Below, in pieces: positions 33,727 through 42,548 of a DNA stretch of 64,000 nt. How positions within the stretch are numbered: the first letter of the stretch is position 1; each line of letters starts with the position of its first letter. The DNA is from JAPPHA01 sp963662705 (GTDB taxonomy: Bacteria; Pseudomonadota; Alphaproteobacteria; Rhodobacterales; Rhodobacteraceae), in assembly GCA_963662705.2 (NCBI GenBank), contig OY759767.1, forward strand, positions 1,798,001 through 1,862,000. Direction: 5' to 3'. The position numbers and the translations under genes were made by a program. The notes under the pieces were generated by a model that worked only from the letters and a program-made list of their open reading frames with translations, was not told the DNA's origin and ran no database searches.

Positions 33727-34953
33727 TCAATTCCGGGCTGTCCCTGCCACGACATCATGGTCGTGAACCCACCCGTACCACTGCCGAAGTAGCACGGGCA
33801 GCAGCGGCCTGGCGGCACGGAGCCCGAGGTGAACGGGAAGCCGCAGGAACGGGTTCTTCAGCTGGTAAATCCGTCCGCTTCTTTCCGAAGCGCTTTGAAG
33901 ACGAACGACCCTGGATCTGCGTCTCCGTTCGTAAGCCGTGAAGGCGGCCGGACATGTCTGTGCATTGGCAAGCGCTTCGACAAGGGTCCATGCATCCTCG
34001 AGGGCCGCCGAGGCACCTTGCGCGAGATGAGGAAGCATCGGATGAGCCGCATCGCCGATTGCGACAAGATTGGCCCGTGACAGGGCGGCAGGAACCGGGC
34101 ACCGATAAAGCTCCCTGACTTCAGGTGGCTGGATCCCGTCCAGCAGCGAAACCACGGAATCACACCACCCGGCATACAGTGCGCGCAGTTCGATCTGGTC
34201 GTGTTCCGGCCGGGTCCTGCTTGCCGGTTTGCCGTTCCGGCCGCATCCTCTGGTGATGGCGGTGATGTTGATCATCGGTCCGCCCGGCACGACGTAAACC
34301 ACCAGGTGTTTCCCGGGGCCGGTAAACAGGCAAGGTCCCTCCGACAGCTCTGAGCGCAGGCGTTCAGACACCGAAGATATCGAAGCGAGCGCACGCCAGG
34401 CCCGTTGACCTGTTTCCGTTGCCGGCCTCCCGCCGGGCAGGTGCCTTTGCCGAATCGATGAATGAATTCCGTCGGAAGCAACGACGACGTCGAAATCGCC
34501 TGGCAATGGGTGTGCGTCCGCCAGAATCTCGAACCTGCCGTCACGGAACGAGACATCGGCGCGCGTGCCTGTGAGCAGTGTCGCGCCCCGTTTCTCGGCG
34601 CGATCCGCAAGAAAGGCCACGAGGTCGGAACGCCGAACCAGCAGGTAGCGCGCGTCATCGTGGCGTGCGTGAATGTCCAGCCGGGCAATCTCTCTGCCGC
34701 TAGGGCCGTGTTTCAGCGAAAGCAATCGTGCCGGCATTGACGGCAAGGAAGTCCGGTCGATGGAGCCGAGTGCCCGGAGCACCCGGGTTCCGTTAGGGCT
34801 GATCTGAATTCCGCTTCCGCCTCCCGATTCGGTACGGCGGGGCGTTTTCTCGAAAACCGTGACCCGGGCGCCTCTCGTGGAGGCTGCGGCTCCCGCTGCA
34901 AGGCCTCCGACGCCCCCGCCAATCACGGCGATGTTCATCCCGTCGAGAGTCAT
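33727..34953 (-). CDS. FAD-dependent monooxygenase
   Basis: A 408-residue flavin hydroxylase of the salicylate-hydroxylase/UbiH-like class. The N-terminal dinucleotide fold is MNIAVIGGGVGGLAAGAAA, the DG motif is DFDVVVASDGIHSSIR and the second FAD motif is NLVAIGDAAHPMLPHLAQGASAALEDAWTL. It would hydroxylate a small, probably aromatic or quinone-like, substrate with NAD(P)H and O2; the substrate is not evident. MNIAVIG at residue 6 is an alternative start. Confidence 0.86.
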   Translation of the reverse strand: MTLDGMNIAVIGGGVGGLAAGAAASTRGARVTVFEKTPRRTESGGGSGIQISPNGTRVLRALGSIDRTSLPSMPARLLSLKHGPSGREIARLDIHARHDDARYLLVRRSDLVAFLADRAEKRGATLLTGTRADVSFRDGRFEILADAHPLPGDFDVVVASDGIHSSIRQRHLPGGRPATETGQRAWRALASISSVSERLRSELSEGPCLFTGPGKHLVVYVVPGGPMINITAITRGCGRNGKPASRTRPEHDQIELRALYAGWCDSVVSLLDGIQPPEVRELYRCPVPAALSRANLVAIGDAAHPMLPHLAQGASAALEDAWTLVEALANAQTCPAAFTAYERRRRSRVVRLQSASERSGRIYQLKNPFLRLPVHLGLRAARPLLPVLLRQWYGWVHDHDVVAGTARN

Positions 34954-35061
34954 CGGGGTGGAGATCCGGCGGCGGTCACCGGAAAGAACCCCGGCGTCGA
35001 CGAACGCGGCCGGAAGGAGCCCGTATTCGAAAGGGGGTCGCGCAGAACTCTGAATACATGG

Positions 35062-35859
35062 TCAATGGTTGTTTCTGACCAGCGAGGAGAGACGCTCGTA
35101 GGCCGAATGACTGGCGGCGATGATACTTCCGTCCTGGAGCGGGTCACCTCTCGGCTCGGCGGAAGAAACGAGTCCTCCGGCCTCGCGAACCAGCAAGAAG
35201 CCGGCGGCGATATCCCAGGCGTTGAGGCCCGTCTCCCAGTAGCCGTCGATTCTCCCGGCCGCGACTGATGCGAGATTCAGCGCGGCTGCTCCAAACGTTC
35301 GGACACCGGCGCTGACCGGCAGGCACCGCTCCAGGGACGCCGCGGAGGATGTCCATCCGGGTTTGTCGGCAGCTGGCAGGGATGTCGCGAACAACATGCT
35401 GCCGATCCGGGTTCGGGCGGAAACCCTGATGCGGTTGTCGTTGAGCCAGGCGCCGCCCCCTTTTTCGGCCACGAACAGTTCGTTCGTAGGCGGTACGAAA
35501 ACGACACCTGCAACGACTTCGCCCTTGTGTTCGAGCGCGATCGAGATCGCCCAGAACGGCAAGCCGTGCAGGAAATTCGTGGTCCCGTCGAGCGGGTCGA
35601 CGATCCAGCGCCGGGTCGGGTCCTTTCCCGGTTCAGGTTCACTTTCTTCGGCACACCAGCCGTAGTTCGGTCTGCCGCCGCACAACTCTTCCCGAAGAAT
35701 GGCCTCCGCCCGGATATCGGCCCTCGAGACAAAGTCTCCGGGACCCTTGACGGAAACCTGGAGTTTCTCGACTTCTCCGAAATCCCTGATCAGTGCGCGC
35801 CCGGCTTTCAATGCCGCGCCGACCATGAGATTGATGTTGGCCGAAAACTGCGACGGCAC
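35062..35859 (-). CDS. suhB: inositol monophosphatase family protein
   Basis: A 265-residue Mg2+-dependent phosphatase. Metal-binding motifs: WCAEESEP, WIVDPLDGTTNFLHGLPFWAISIAL and GLNAWDIAAGFLLVREAGG. In alphaproteobacteria the SuhB type may act on inositol or related phosphates and some members influence ribosome assembly. The GTG at 35859 gives VPSQFSANINLMVGAALKAGRAL, which fits the family start; a GTG at 35895 would add 12 residues. It lies 108 bases upstream of the monooxygenase, same strand. The 270 bases before it look non-coding. Confidence 0.9.
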   Translation of the reverse strand: MPSQFSANINLMVGAALKAGRALIRDFGEVEKLQVSVKGPGDFVSRADIRAEAILREELCGGRPNYGWCAEESEPEPGKDPTRRWIVDPLDGTTNFLHGLPFWAISIALEHKGEVVAGVVFVPPTNELFVAEKGGGAWLNDNRIRVSARTRIGSMLFATSLPAADKPGWTSSAASLERCLPVSAGVRTFGAAALNLASVAAGRIDGYWETGLNAWDIAAGFLLVREAGGLVSSAEPRGDPLQDGSIIAASHSAYERLSSLVRNNH

Positions 35860-36129
35860 GCCCTGGATTCTCCGTTCGGTCAGCCCTGGGGACACTCAAT
35901 AGTGAATCGGCGACGCCAATCCAAGCCCGGTACGACCCGGTAACGACAATCCTGCGCCGATGGCGAAAGCCGACATCACGATCGGTTGAATTCGAGGCCG
36001 ATGGCGAAGTATTGGTGACCGTCCCGATCGTCGATGGACAAACGATCCGACGGGTTTGACAGAGGTCGGGATTTCCCGCAGTTACACGAACGGGCAAATG
36101 AACCACGCAGCCCAGATCAAGGTGGTCTC

Positions 36130-37860
36130 ATGGACAATTGCCAGGAAACACGTGTTGTGGGAACTGATCGTCACGGGTTGGCTCGATCGCCTGCGCGGCC
36201 GTATTTCAATACCGGATCGCATTCCAGGCTGGTGACGACATCGTCTCCCGAAGCTCAAACCTGGTTCGATCGCGGGCTGACATGGATATACGGGTTCAAT
36301 CACGAAGAATCCGTGATTTGCTTTCGGCGAGCCCTGAAAATTGATCCGAAGTTTGCGTCTGCCTGGTGGGGAATCGCACTGGCGAGTGGACCGTTTTACA
36401 ACCTGACCTGGGACTTGTTCGGAGCGGCGGAAGCCACGGAAGCCACGCATACCTGCCACGAGGCGGCCAATATGGCCCTCTCGCTCTGCGAGGCGGTCGC
36501 GCCGGTCGAACGGTTGCTGATCGAGGCCATCGCCGTGAGGTTCCCCAAGGGACATCCGGTGCCATTGCATGAATTCGAGCAGTGGGAACGCGAATACGCG
36601 AGCGCCATGCGGCGGGTTTATCGTCAATTCCAGTCGGATCACGACGTCGCGGCATTGTTTGCGGAAGCGTTGATGTCGCTGACGCCATGGAAGTTATGGA
36701 ATCTTGCGACCGGAAAGCCTGCGGAAAACGCCGCCACACAGGAAGCCCTCGATGTTGTTGAAACGGCGCTTGGAGACCGCGAGACGCGAGGCCTTCCGGA
36801 TCACCCGGGCCTCTTGCACATGCACCTGCATCTTCTCGAAATGTCGCCCTGGCCGGAAAGGGCATTGTCCTCTGCCGACCGGCTTCCGGGAATGGTCCCC
36901 GATTCCGGTCACCTCGAGCACATGCCATGTCACATTCACGTTCTCTGCGGCCACTACCATCGCGCGGTCCAGTGCAGCGAAAGGTCGATCGCGGCAGACG
37001 GTCGTTTTCTTGAGTACTCCGGGACCGACCAGTTCTACATGATCTCGATCTGCCATGATTTTCACATGATGATGTACGCCGCAATGATGTCGGGCAGGAT
37101 GGAACCAGCCGTCCAGGCTGCCAACGGAATCCGGGATCTGCTTGCACCCGAACTGTTGAACGAAAGGCGGCCGCATCTGGCCGCCATGCTTGAGGGATAC
37201 CTTTCGACGCGGGAACATGTTCTTGTGCGATTCGGGCAGTGGGAAACACTGGTGAGCGAGGGGCTACCGGGGGACCCCGAATTGCATTGCGTCACGACGG
37301 CAATGCACCATTACGCGAAGGGAGTCGCCCATGCGTCGCTCCGGCAGTTCGAACCGGCGAAACGCGAGTGCGCCGAGTTGGCAGATTCGGTCGAAAGGGT
37401 CCCGTTGGACCGCCTGATTTTCAACAACCGGGCAAGGGATATCCTTGAGATCGGCAAGTCCATGTTGGACGGTGAGTTGTCATACAGTCTGGGTCATTTC
37501 GACGAAGCGTTTGACCATCTCCGCCGCGCCGCCGAGCTGGACGATTCACTCGAGTACTCGGAGCCATGGGGGTGGATGCATCCGCCGCGCCATGCTCTCG
37601 GAGCGTTGCTGCTGGAGCAGGGACGCGTCGAGGAAGCGGCAGCGGTTTATCGCGCGGACCTCGGCTATGATGAGACACTCAACAGGAGCGGACAACACCT
37701 TGACAATGTCTGGTCTCTGGTCGGCTATTCCGAATGCCTCGAAAGGCAGGGTAGGGCAGAGGAACTGGCAATTGTCGGCCAGGTCGCGAGGCGGGTGCTC
37801 GCCAGGGCCGACCGCCCGGTCACCAGTTCATGTTATTGCCGCCGGTCACGGACGGTCTGA
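36130..37860 (+). CDS. TPR-repeat protein, function unknown
   Basis: A 576-residue soluble protein made of helical repeats. TPR-like units are clear at the N-terminus (SPEAQTWFDRGLTWIYGFNHEESVICFRRALKIDPKFASAWWGIALASG) and C-terminus (HPPRHALGALLLEQGRVEEAAAVYRADLGYDE). The middle has unusual His-rich motifs: GLLHMHLHLLEM, GHLEHMPCHIHVLCGHYHRAVQ and ICHDFHMMMYAAMMSGRM. I know similar large TPR proteins in bacterial genomes but not a function. The ATG at 36130 has AAGGTGG 5-6 bases upstream. It stands alone on this strand. Confidence 0.8.
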   Translation: MDNCQETRVVGTDRHGLARSPARPYFNTGSHSRLVTTSSPEAQTWFDRGLTWIYGFNHEESVICFRRALKIDPKFASAWWGIALASGPFYNLTWDLFGAAEATEATHTCHEAANMALSLCEAVAPVERLLIEAIAVRFPKGHPVPLHEFEQWEREYASAMRRVYRQFQSDHDVAALFAEALMSLTPWKLWNLATGKPAENAATQEALDVVETALGDRETRGLPDHPGLLHMHLHLLEMSPWPERALSSADRLPGMVPDSGHLEHMPCHIHVLCGHYHRAVQCSERSIAADGRFLEYSGTDQFYMISICHDFHMMMYAAMMSGRMEPAVQAANGIRDLLAPELLNERRPHLAAMLEGYLSTREHVLVRFGQWETLVSEGLPGDPELHCVTTAMHHYAKGVAHASLRQFEPAKRECAELADSVERVPLDRLIFNNRARDILEIGKSMLDGELSYSLGHFDEAFDHLRRAAELDDSLEYSEPWGWMHPPRHALGALLLEQGRVEEAAAVYRADLGYDETLNRSGQHLDNVWSLVGYSECLERQGRAEELAIVGQVARRVLARADRPVTSSCYCRRSRTV

Positions 37861-38046
37861 TGTTCCGTGCGGCCCGCTCGAGCTTGGCAGGATTCCGCGG
37901 CTTTTCGTTCTCGGGGCCAAATGACCGGAAGTCGCAATCATCGCCTGGCGGCGCCAATATCGGTTCCGTCCGCGCGTCGGATGGTCAAGCCGTGGCGGCG
38001 GAAGTGACGGGAATTGCAGGACCGGAATGGTCGATGGAGCCGTGTC

Positions 38047-38535
38047 GTGAGTGAGGCTGTCTTTGCCACCGGACCGGAAGAGCTTCTCGATCCCGAAACG
38101 CGGCAGTCTTTGACTGGTCTCGAGGTCATGCAGGGAATTCTCGAGGGCCGCTTTCCGCACCCGCCCATATGCAAGGTGCTTGGATTTCGGCTGAGCGACG
38201 TGGCGTATGGCCGGGTGCGCTTCGAAGGCGCGCCCGGATTCGACGTCTGCAATCCGCACGGAACCGTGCATGGAGGCTGGTATGGGACGCTCCTTGACAG
38301 CGCGATGGCCTGCGCGTTTCTGACGACACTATCGGACCGGAGCGGTTACACGACACTGGAATACAAGGTGAACATCACGCGGGGGATCCCGCTCGATACG
38401 CCGGTGATTGCGGAAGGGGTGGTTCAACATGCTGGCCGAAGAACGGGTGTTGCCACGGGAAAAATTGTCGGGACGGACAACGGTCGACTTTTTGCGACCG
38501 GATCAACCACGTGCATCGTGCTTCACCCGGACTGA
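38047..38535 (+). CDS. PaaI family thioesterase (hotdog fold)
   Basis: A 162-residue hotdog-fold thioesterase: the catalytic region is NPHGTVHGGWYGTLLDSAMACAF, followed by YTTLEYKVNITRGIP and RTGVATGKIVGTDNGRLFATGSTTCIV. Such enzymes hydrolyse acyl-CoA esters, often phenylacetyl-type or medium-chain; the substrate is not known here. The GTG at 38047 is preceded by a modest GGAG. The 186 bases before it are not obviously coding. It converges on efp with 6 bases between stops. Confidence 0.87.
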   Translation: MSEAVFATGPEELLDPETRQSLTGLEVMQGILEGRFPHPPICKVLGFRLSDVAYGRVRFEGAPGFDVCNPHGTVHGGWYGTLLDSAMACAFLTTLSDRSGYTTLEYKVNITRGIPLDTPVIAEGVVQHAGRRTGVATGKIVGTDNGRLFATGSTTCIVLHPD

Positions 38536-38541
38536 ACGTGA

Positions 38542-39105
38542 TCAGGCCCTGCCGGCGTATTCGAGCGTTTCGGTATTGACCACGACGTCTTCATCCTGGT
38601 TGACGAACGGGGGGACCATGATCCTGATTCCGTTGTCGAGGAGTGCGGGCTTGTAACTGCTGGCAGCAGTCTGACCCCTGACGGCCGGTTCGGCTTCGGC
38701 AATGCGGCAGGTTACCTTTTGGGGCAACTGAACGTTCAAGGCCTCGGTTTCGTGATACTCGATCTGTACGGTCATGCCCTCCTGAAGAAAGGCAAGACGT
38801 TCCCCTAGCATGTCTGACGGCAACTCGACCTGCTCAAAGGTCTCCATATCCATGAACACGAGCCGGTCGCCGGATTCGTACAGAAACTGTTGATCCTTCT
38901 GGTCGAGGCGAATTCGCTCGACCCGGTCCGCGCTGCGAAACCGTTCGTTGAGTTTCGATCCGTTGCGGAGATTGCGTAACTCAACCTGAGCGAATGCTCC
39001 GCCCTTGCCAGGTTTGACATGTTCGACCTTGACGGCAGACCAGAGGCTGTCGTTGTGATCAATGACATATCCTGGACGGATTTCGTTCCCGTTGATTCGG
39101 GGCAC
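38542..39105 (-). CDS. efp: elongation factor P
   Basis: A 187-residue EF-P, which helps ribosomes stalled at polyproline. Three beta-barrel domains: RINGNEIRPGYVIDHNDSLWSAVKVEHVKPGKGGAFAQVELRNL (the loop Lys that receives the modification is kept), then DRLVFMDMETFEQVELP, and the C-terminal GIRIMVPPFVNQDEDVVVNTETLEYAGRA. The GTG at 39105 has GGAGG 6 bases upstream and gives the normal length; the frame open to 39186 is not conserved. Confidence 0.95.
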   Translation of the reverse strand: MPRINGNEIRPGYVIDHNDSLWSAVKVEHVKPGKGGAFAQVELRNLRNGSKLNERFRSADRVERIRLDQKDQQFLYESGDRLVFMDMETFEQVELPSDMLGERLAFLQEGMTVQIEYHETEALNVQLPQKVTCRIAEAEPAVRGQTAASSYKPALLDNGIRIMVPPFVNQDEDVVVNTETLEYAGRA

Positions 39106-39253
39106 ACCAAACCTCCACGAATTCGCGTGACATTTGCGGGAGTTCTTATCCCGGGGCAGCGTTTCAGACAAGAATCTTCCGTACAATCAAGGTCGGCAGA
39201 ACCGGTACGACCCATGAAGATCATGACTGAGTTGGATCGATTCGCAGACAAAG

Positions 39254-39280
39254 CCAGATATGCATTACATGCATATCTGG
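39254..39280. promoter_or_regulatory. perfect 12-bp palindrome, likely operator, upstream of DUF6280 gene
   Basis: CCAGATATGCAT (39254-39265) and ATGCATATCTGG (39269-39280) are exact reverse complements separated by TAC. Further ATGCA copies follow at 39282-39286 and about 39296-39300. A CATAAT box at 39320-39325 could be the -10 of the downstream gene, placing the palindrome about 40-70 bases ahead of it. The position suits a dimeric regulator site; it could also form a hairpin or serve the divergent efp gene. Confidence 0.55.
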
Positions 39281-39376
39281 CATGCAAAAAACGCAATGCA
39301 AATTTTGTGTCATATCGGGCATAATGTCGGAGGACCGAAAAAGATGAGAGAGAGATGACAGGAAGACAAAGGTTGC

Positions 39377-39694
39377 ATGATGTTCGATTTCGTTGATGAT
39401 GCGTCTTTTAATAACGATCAGGGAAAGAGATCCCAGAAACTATTTGCTGCAGTTGTGCTGGCCGCACTCGACGACGCGATTGCGGACGACAAGAAATATG
39501 GCAATGGCGTGGAATCTATAGCCAGGTGGGCCAGGTCAAGGGATGGCCGGGAAGTCCTGACCTGTGCAGGTATTGATCCGAATGAACGCTGCGTCAAGGG
39601 AATGATGAAATTCGTCGAGCGCGGTGTCAGGACGTCCGTCGCATTGAGCCGGGAGGAATCCGAACGCCAATTGCTGGCAAAGACGCTTGGATGA
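39377..39694 (+). CDS. DUF6280 family protein
   Basis: A 105-residue soluble protein: MFDFVDDASFNNDQGKRSQKLFAAVVLAALDDAIADDKKYGNGVESIARWARSRDGREVLTCAGIDPNERCVKGMMKFVERGVRTSVALSREESER. It matches a conserved small family I know from Rhodobacterales with no assigned function. Tandem ATG codons at 39377 and 39380 are possible starts, behind AAAGG. Its upstream region carries the long palindrome. Confidence 0.8.
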   Translation: MMFDFVDDASFNNDQGKRSQKLFAAVVLAALDDAIADDKKYGNGVESIARWARSRDGREVLTCAGIDPNERCVKGMMKFVERGVRTSVALSREESERQLLAKTLG

Positions 39695-39738
39695 GAATCC
39701 CTTGGGGCATTTTGATACAAATCGGCCGGCAAGGCCGT

Positions 39739-40458
39739 TCAGTTCCGGAGCATGTTGATCGTTCCGATCGTCGAATCCGCGGTGATTTTCCATAATTCAA
39801 AACTGTCGTCGCCGGACCGCCTGTACACCAGCTTGGTCTCGAAACTGGACTTTTCGTCGAGTTCTTCCTTTGAATAGCCTGCGACGCGTTTGAAGGCTGC
39901 CTGGCAAGTCGCTTCGCCGTCGACGATTTCAGGCACCTCGAGAACCAGGTTCGTTCTGCGTCGGCCGTCGTAAATGTCGTAGGTCTGGTCGCACAACGTT
40001 TCGTGCGTTGCGTCTCTCAACATGAAGTAGGCGGCAATGGTGGGATTCAGCGTGCCCTTTTGTTCCGATGGCACCAGGTCATAATCTCTCGGTTCACGCT
40101 CGGGTCTGTAATACCTGACATCGGGGCGGTCGCCGATGTAGACAATGCCGGCTTCCGACCGTCGTTTCCTGGTTTTGGTCATGGAAACATAGGACTGCTG
40201 CCGGAATTCGTCCTTTCGAATTGTTCCCCGAACCCGGCTGGCGTGCCCGAATCCTGACAAGGCCGATGCCAGTCCGGAAGACGTGATCGATCCCTCGATC
40301 ACGAATTCAGTGTCGGAAATTTCGGCCGACATGAGTACCGTCCCGATCCTGATACCACCGAAATAGATCGTGAAATCGAGATTGTCGGTCCTGGTTTCAG
40401 CCACGGCCGGTTGAAATGCATTCAAGTGCGAAGCGGTCACCAGTGCCAGCACGGCCAT
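39739..40458 (-). CDS. DUF3108 domain periplasmic protein
   Basis: A 239-residue exported protein. A hydrophobic start ending AFQPAVA-ET looks like a cleaved signal peptide, though it lacks a basic n-region, so the true start may lie slightly upstream. The body (LDFTIYFGGIRIGTVLMSAEISDTEFVIEGSITSSGL, SMTKTRKRRSEAGIVYIGD, GTLNPTIAAYFMLRD, DIYDGRRRTNLVLEVPE) fits DUF3108, a lipid-binding-like periplasmic fold. Function is unknown. It converges on the DUF6280 gene. Confidence 0.78.
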   Translation of the reverse strand: MAVLALVTASHLNAFQPAVAETRTDNLDFTIYFGGIRIGTVLMSAEISDTEFVIEGSITSSGLASALSGFGHASRVRGTIRKDEFRQQSYVSMTKTRKRRSEAGIVYIGDRPDVRYYRPEREPRDYDLVPSEQKGTLNPTIAAYFMLRDATHETLCDQTYDIYDGRRRTNLVLEVPEIVDGEATCQAAFKRVAGYSKEELDEKSSFETKLVYRRSGDDSFELWKITADSTIGTINMLRN

Positions 40459-40660
40459 GGTGCGAGCGACCTGAGGTCCGGGACCGAAAATCAGGATTCC
40501 CTCACTGTAGATTCTGCAATGCGATCACGTCGATTCGGGTTCAAGGGATTTCGGGAATCGAAATTCGGGTGATTCGCCAAAAGGACGTGGGTCATGGTGG
40601 CATCTTCCTGCCTCAGAATATATCTCGGCGAAACGGCGGAACAGATAACGGAAGTAAAGT

Positions 40661-41647
40661 TTGAAAGCAACGGCGGAACGTATTCTTGCCGGCGACCGGC
40701 GAAGTCTTGCGCGTGCGATTACTCTGGTGGAAAGTGAAAGGCCGGACCACAGGGCACAATCGCTCGAACTGTTGTCCCTGTTGCGTAGTCCCGACCGGCA
40801 GGCGCTTCGGGTGGGTCTTTCCGGCACCCCGGGCTCCGGCAAGTCGACTTTGATCGAACAGCTCGGGCTGATGCTCGCGGAGGCTGAAAACCGCGTTGCC
40901 GTTCTCGCGGTCGATCCCTCGTCAACCCAGTCCGGTGGCTCGATTCTCGGCGACAAGACCCGGATGGAACGGTTGGCGCGCCATCAAAACGCGTTCATTC
41001 GACCGTCACCCTCGCGCAAGGCACTAGGCGGTGTGTCGGCCCGAACGCGGGAAGTCATCGCTCTATGTGAAGCTGCCGGGTTCGACACGATCATCACCGA
41101 AACCATGGGTGTCGGGCAATCCGAGATACTCGTGTCAGAAATGTCGGACGTCTTTGTCTTGTTACTCAGTCCGGCCGGGGGAGACGAACTGCAGGGCGTC
41201 AAACGAGGAATCATCGAGATTTCCGACTTCGTGCTCGTCAACAAGGCCGACGGCGACCTGGAAGATGCAGCCAGGCAAACCTGCGCCGAATATGCCGGCG
41301 CACTGAGGCTGCTGAGTTCACGCCCATGCGACCCTGACGGAGTTCCAATGGCCATGACGATTTCGGCAAGGCTCGGAACCGGCCTCGCGGCAGCCTGGAA
41401 AGAAATCACTGCATTGGCCGAATGGCGAAGGCGATCCGGTTTCTGGGATTCGAACCGTACCCGCCAGGAGGTCCGCTGGTTCGAGGCGGAGGTTGACAGG
41501 TGTTTGCTGGATGAAATCCGAACAGTTCCCGGTCTGGCGGAAGTTCGGACAGAAGTTGCGCTTGGCGTCAGCAGCGGAGAAATCGACCCGGGCGAAGGCG
41601 CCGTCAAGGTGATCGAATGGTTTCGCACCAGGAAATCCCCGAATTGA
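40661..41647 (+). CDS. meaB: MeaB/ArgK-type G3E GTPase, methylmalonyl-CoA mutase chaperone
   Basis: A 328-residue SIMIBI GTPase. Walker A GLSGTPGSGKST, switch AVDPSSTQSGGSILGDKTRM, ITETMGVGQSE, the base-specificity motif FVLVNKADGD. MeaB protects and loads the B12-dependent methylmalonyl-CoA mutase; the mutase itself is not in this window, but cobS and cobT are. The start TTG follows GGAAG; no better ATG precedes the conserved N-terminus. Confidence 0.92.
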   Translation: MKATAERILAGDRRSLARAITLVESERPDHRAQSLELLSLLRSPDRQALRVGLSGTPGSGKSTLIEQLGLMLAEAENRVAVLAVDPSSTQSGGSILGDKTRMERLARHQNAFIRPSPSRKALGGVSARTREVIALCEAAGFDTIITETMGVGQSEILVSEMSDVFVLLLSPAGGDELQGVKRGIIEISDFVLVNKADGDLEDAARQTCAEYAGALRLLSSRPCDPDGVPMAMTISARLGTGLAAAWKEITALAEWRRRSGFWDSNRTRQEVRWFEAEVDRCLLDEIRTVPGLAEVRTEVALGVSSGEIDPGEGAVKVIEWFRTRKSPN

Positions 41648-41649
41648 CA

Positions 41650-41679
41650 CGGGCGATTGCCTGGCCCGCCAATTTTTTT
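41650..41679 (+). terminator. Rho-independent terminator after meaB
   Basis: CGGGC (41650-41654) pairs with GCCCG (41664-41668), followed by CCAA and seven T. It begins 3 bases after the meaB stop. The remaining 390 bases before rpmB hold no gene I can support. Confidence 0.6.
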
Positions 41680-42072
41680 CAACCACGATCACCGGTTCCG
41701 ATTGGAGTTGATCAACGCATATTTCGGATCCGGGGAGGCACATGCAGTATCCGGTCAAATCTTCCTGACGTTTCATTTGTCCACAGGTCCGCGAGAATGG
41801 ATCGCGACATCCCAAGCATCGCCGCAGTCGACTGGCAGGGCGCGAGATGTCTGCAGCAATCTGCTTCGATCGATGATGTGCATGTGGTCGAAACCCGCCA
41901 CGCCGGCGACTTGCGTCGCGGTGTTCCTGAAATTCCGAACCGACGCAACGCCATCCTCCGGTGGTCATATCGCGCACTTCAATTGTGTCTTGACGGAGGC
42001 AGCGGCGGCGGGCTAGGTACCGCGCCGAATTGCTGCCCAGGCGGCCCAATTTCAGCAACGGAAACCGAACCG

Positions 42073-42360
42073 ATGTCCCGCCGATGTGAACTGACCGGAA
42101 AAAAGCCTCAGAGCGGCAACAATGTGAGTCACGCACATAACAAGACCAGGCGACGGTTTCTGCCGAACCTGAATCAGGTGACGCTCGTCAGCGAAACGCT
42201 GGGCCGATCATACCGGCTGCGGATTTCGGCCGCGGCGCTCAGGGCGGTAGATCACTGCGGCGGCCTCGACGCTTTTCTGGCGAAGGCCAAGGATGCTGAA
42301 CTGTCGGACCGGACACTCAAGATCAAGCGCGAGATTCAACGGGCGACCGCGAACGCCTGA
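42073..42360 (+). CDS. rpmB: 50S ribosomal protein L28
   Basis: A 95-residue L28: MSRRCELTGKKPQSGNNVSHAHNKTRRRFLPNLNQVTLVSETLGRSYRLRISAAALRAVDHCGGLDAFL. The start region with CELTGK and NNVSHA is diagnostic. The ATG at 42073 is the only sensible start. Monocistronic, with a convergent neighbour. Confidence 0.97.
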   Translation: MSRRCELTGKKPQSGNNVSHAHNKTRRRFLPNLNQVTLVSETLGRSYRLRISAAALRAVDHCGGLDAFLAKAKDAELSDRTLKIKREIQRATANA

Positions 42361-42548
42361 CCGTCTGCCGGGCGAGGCAATTCGGCGACGATTTTCCTGA
42401 TCAGTGCCTGTGGTCCCCGGGGCGGCAGTTTGTCCGGAAGTTCAGGCAGTTCGCGCCGCCGTTTCGGTGTTGTGTCTGACCCGAGTGAATCCGGTTTCCT
42501 CCCTTGATTTTCTTGCGCGCGCTTTCGGGAATCGGTCGCGGATGTCAT
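42336..42548 (-). CDS. small basic protein, unknown, overlapping rpmB end
   Basis: A 70-codon frame whose ATG overlaps the sirtuin stop as ATGA, so translation could be coupled. The product is charged and Pro/Arg-rich (KRRRELPELPDKLPPRGPQALIRKIVAELPRP). Its last 25 bases overlap the rpmB 3' end on the other strand. No family is recognised, so it may be a chance frame. Confidence 0.35.
   Translation of the reverse strand: MTSATDSRKRAQENQGRKPDSLGSDTTPKRRRELPELPDKLPPRGPQALIRKIVAELPRPADGQAFAVAR

Noticed and set aside
41617..42072. long open frame running into rpmB, and minus-strand frames over the same bases
   Set aside because: The part before the rpmB ATG shows no conserved motif; the open frame is explained by high GC content.
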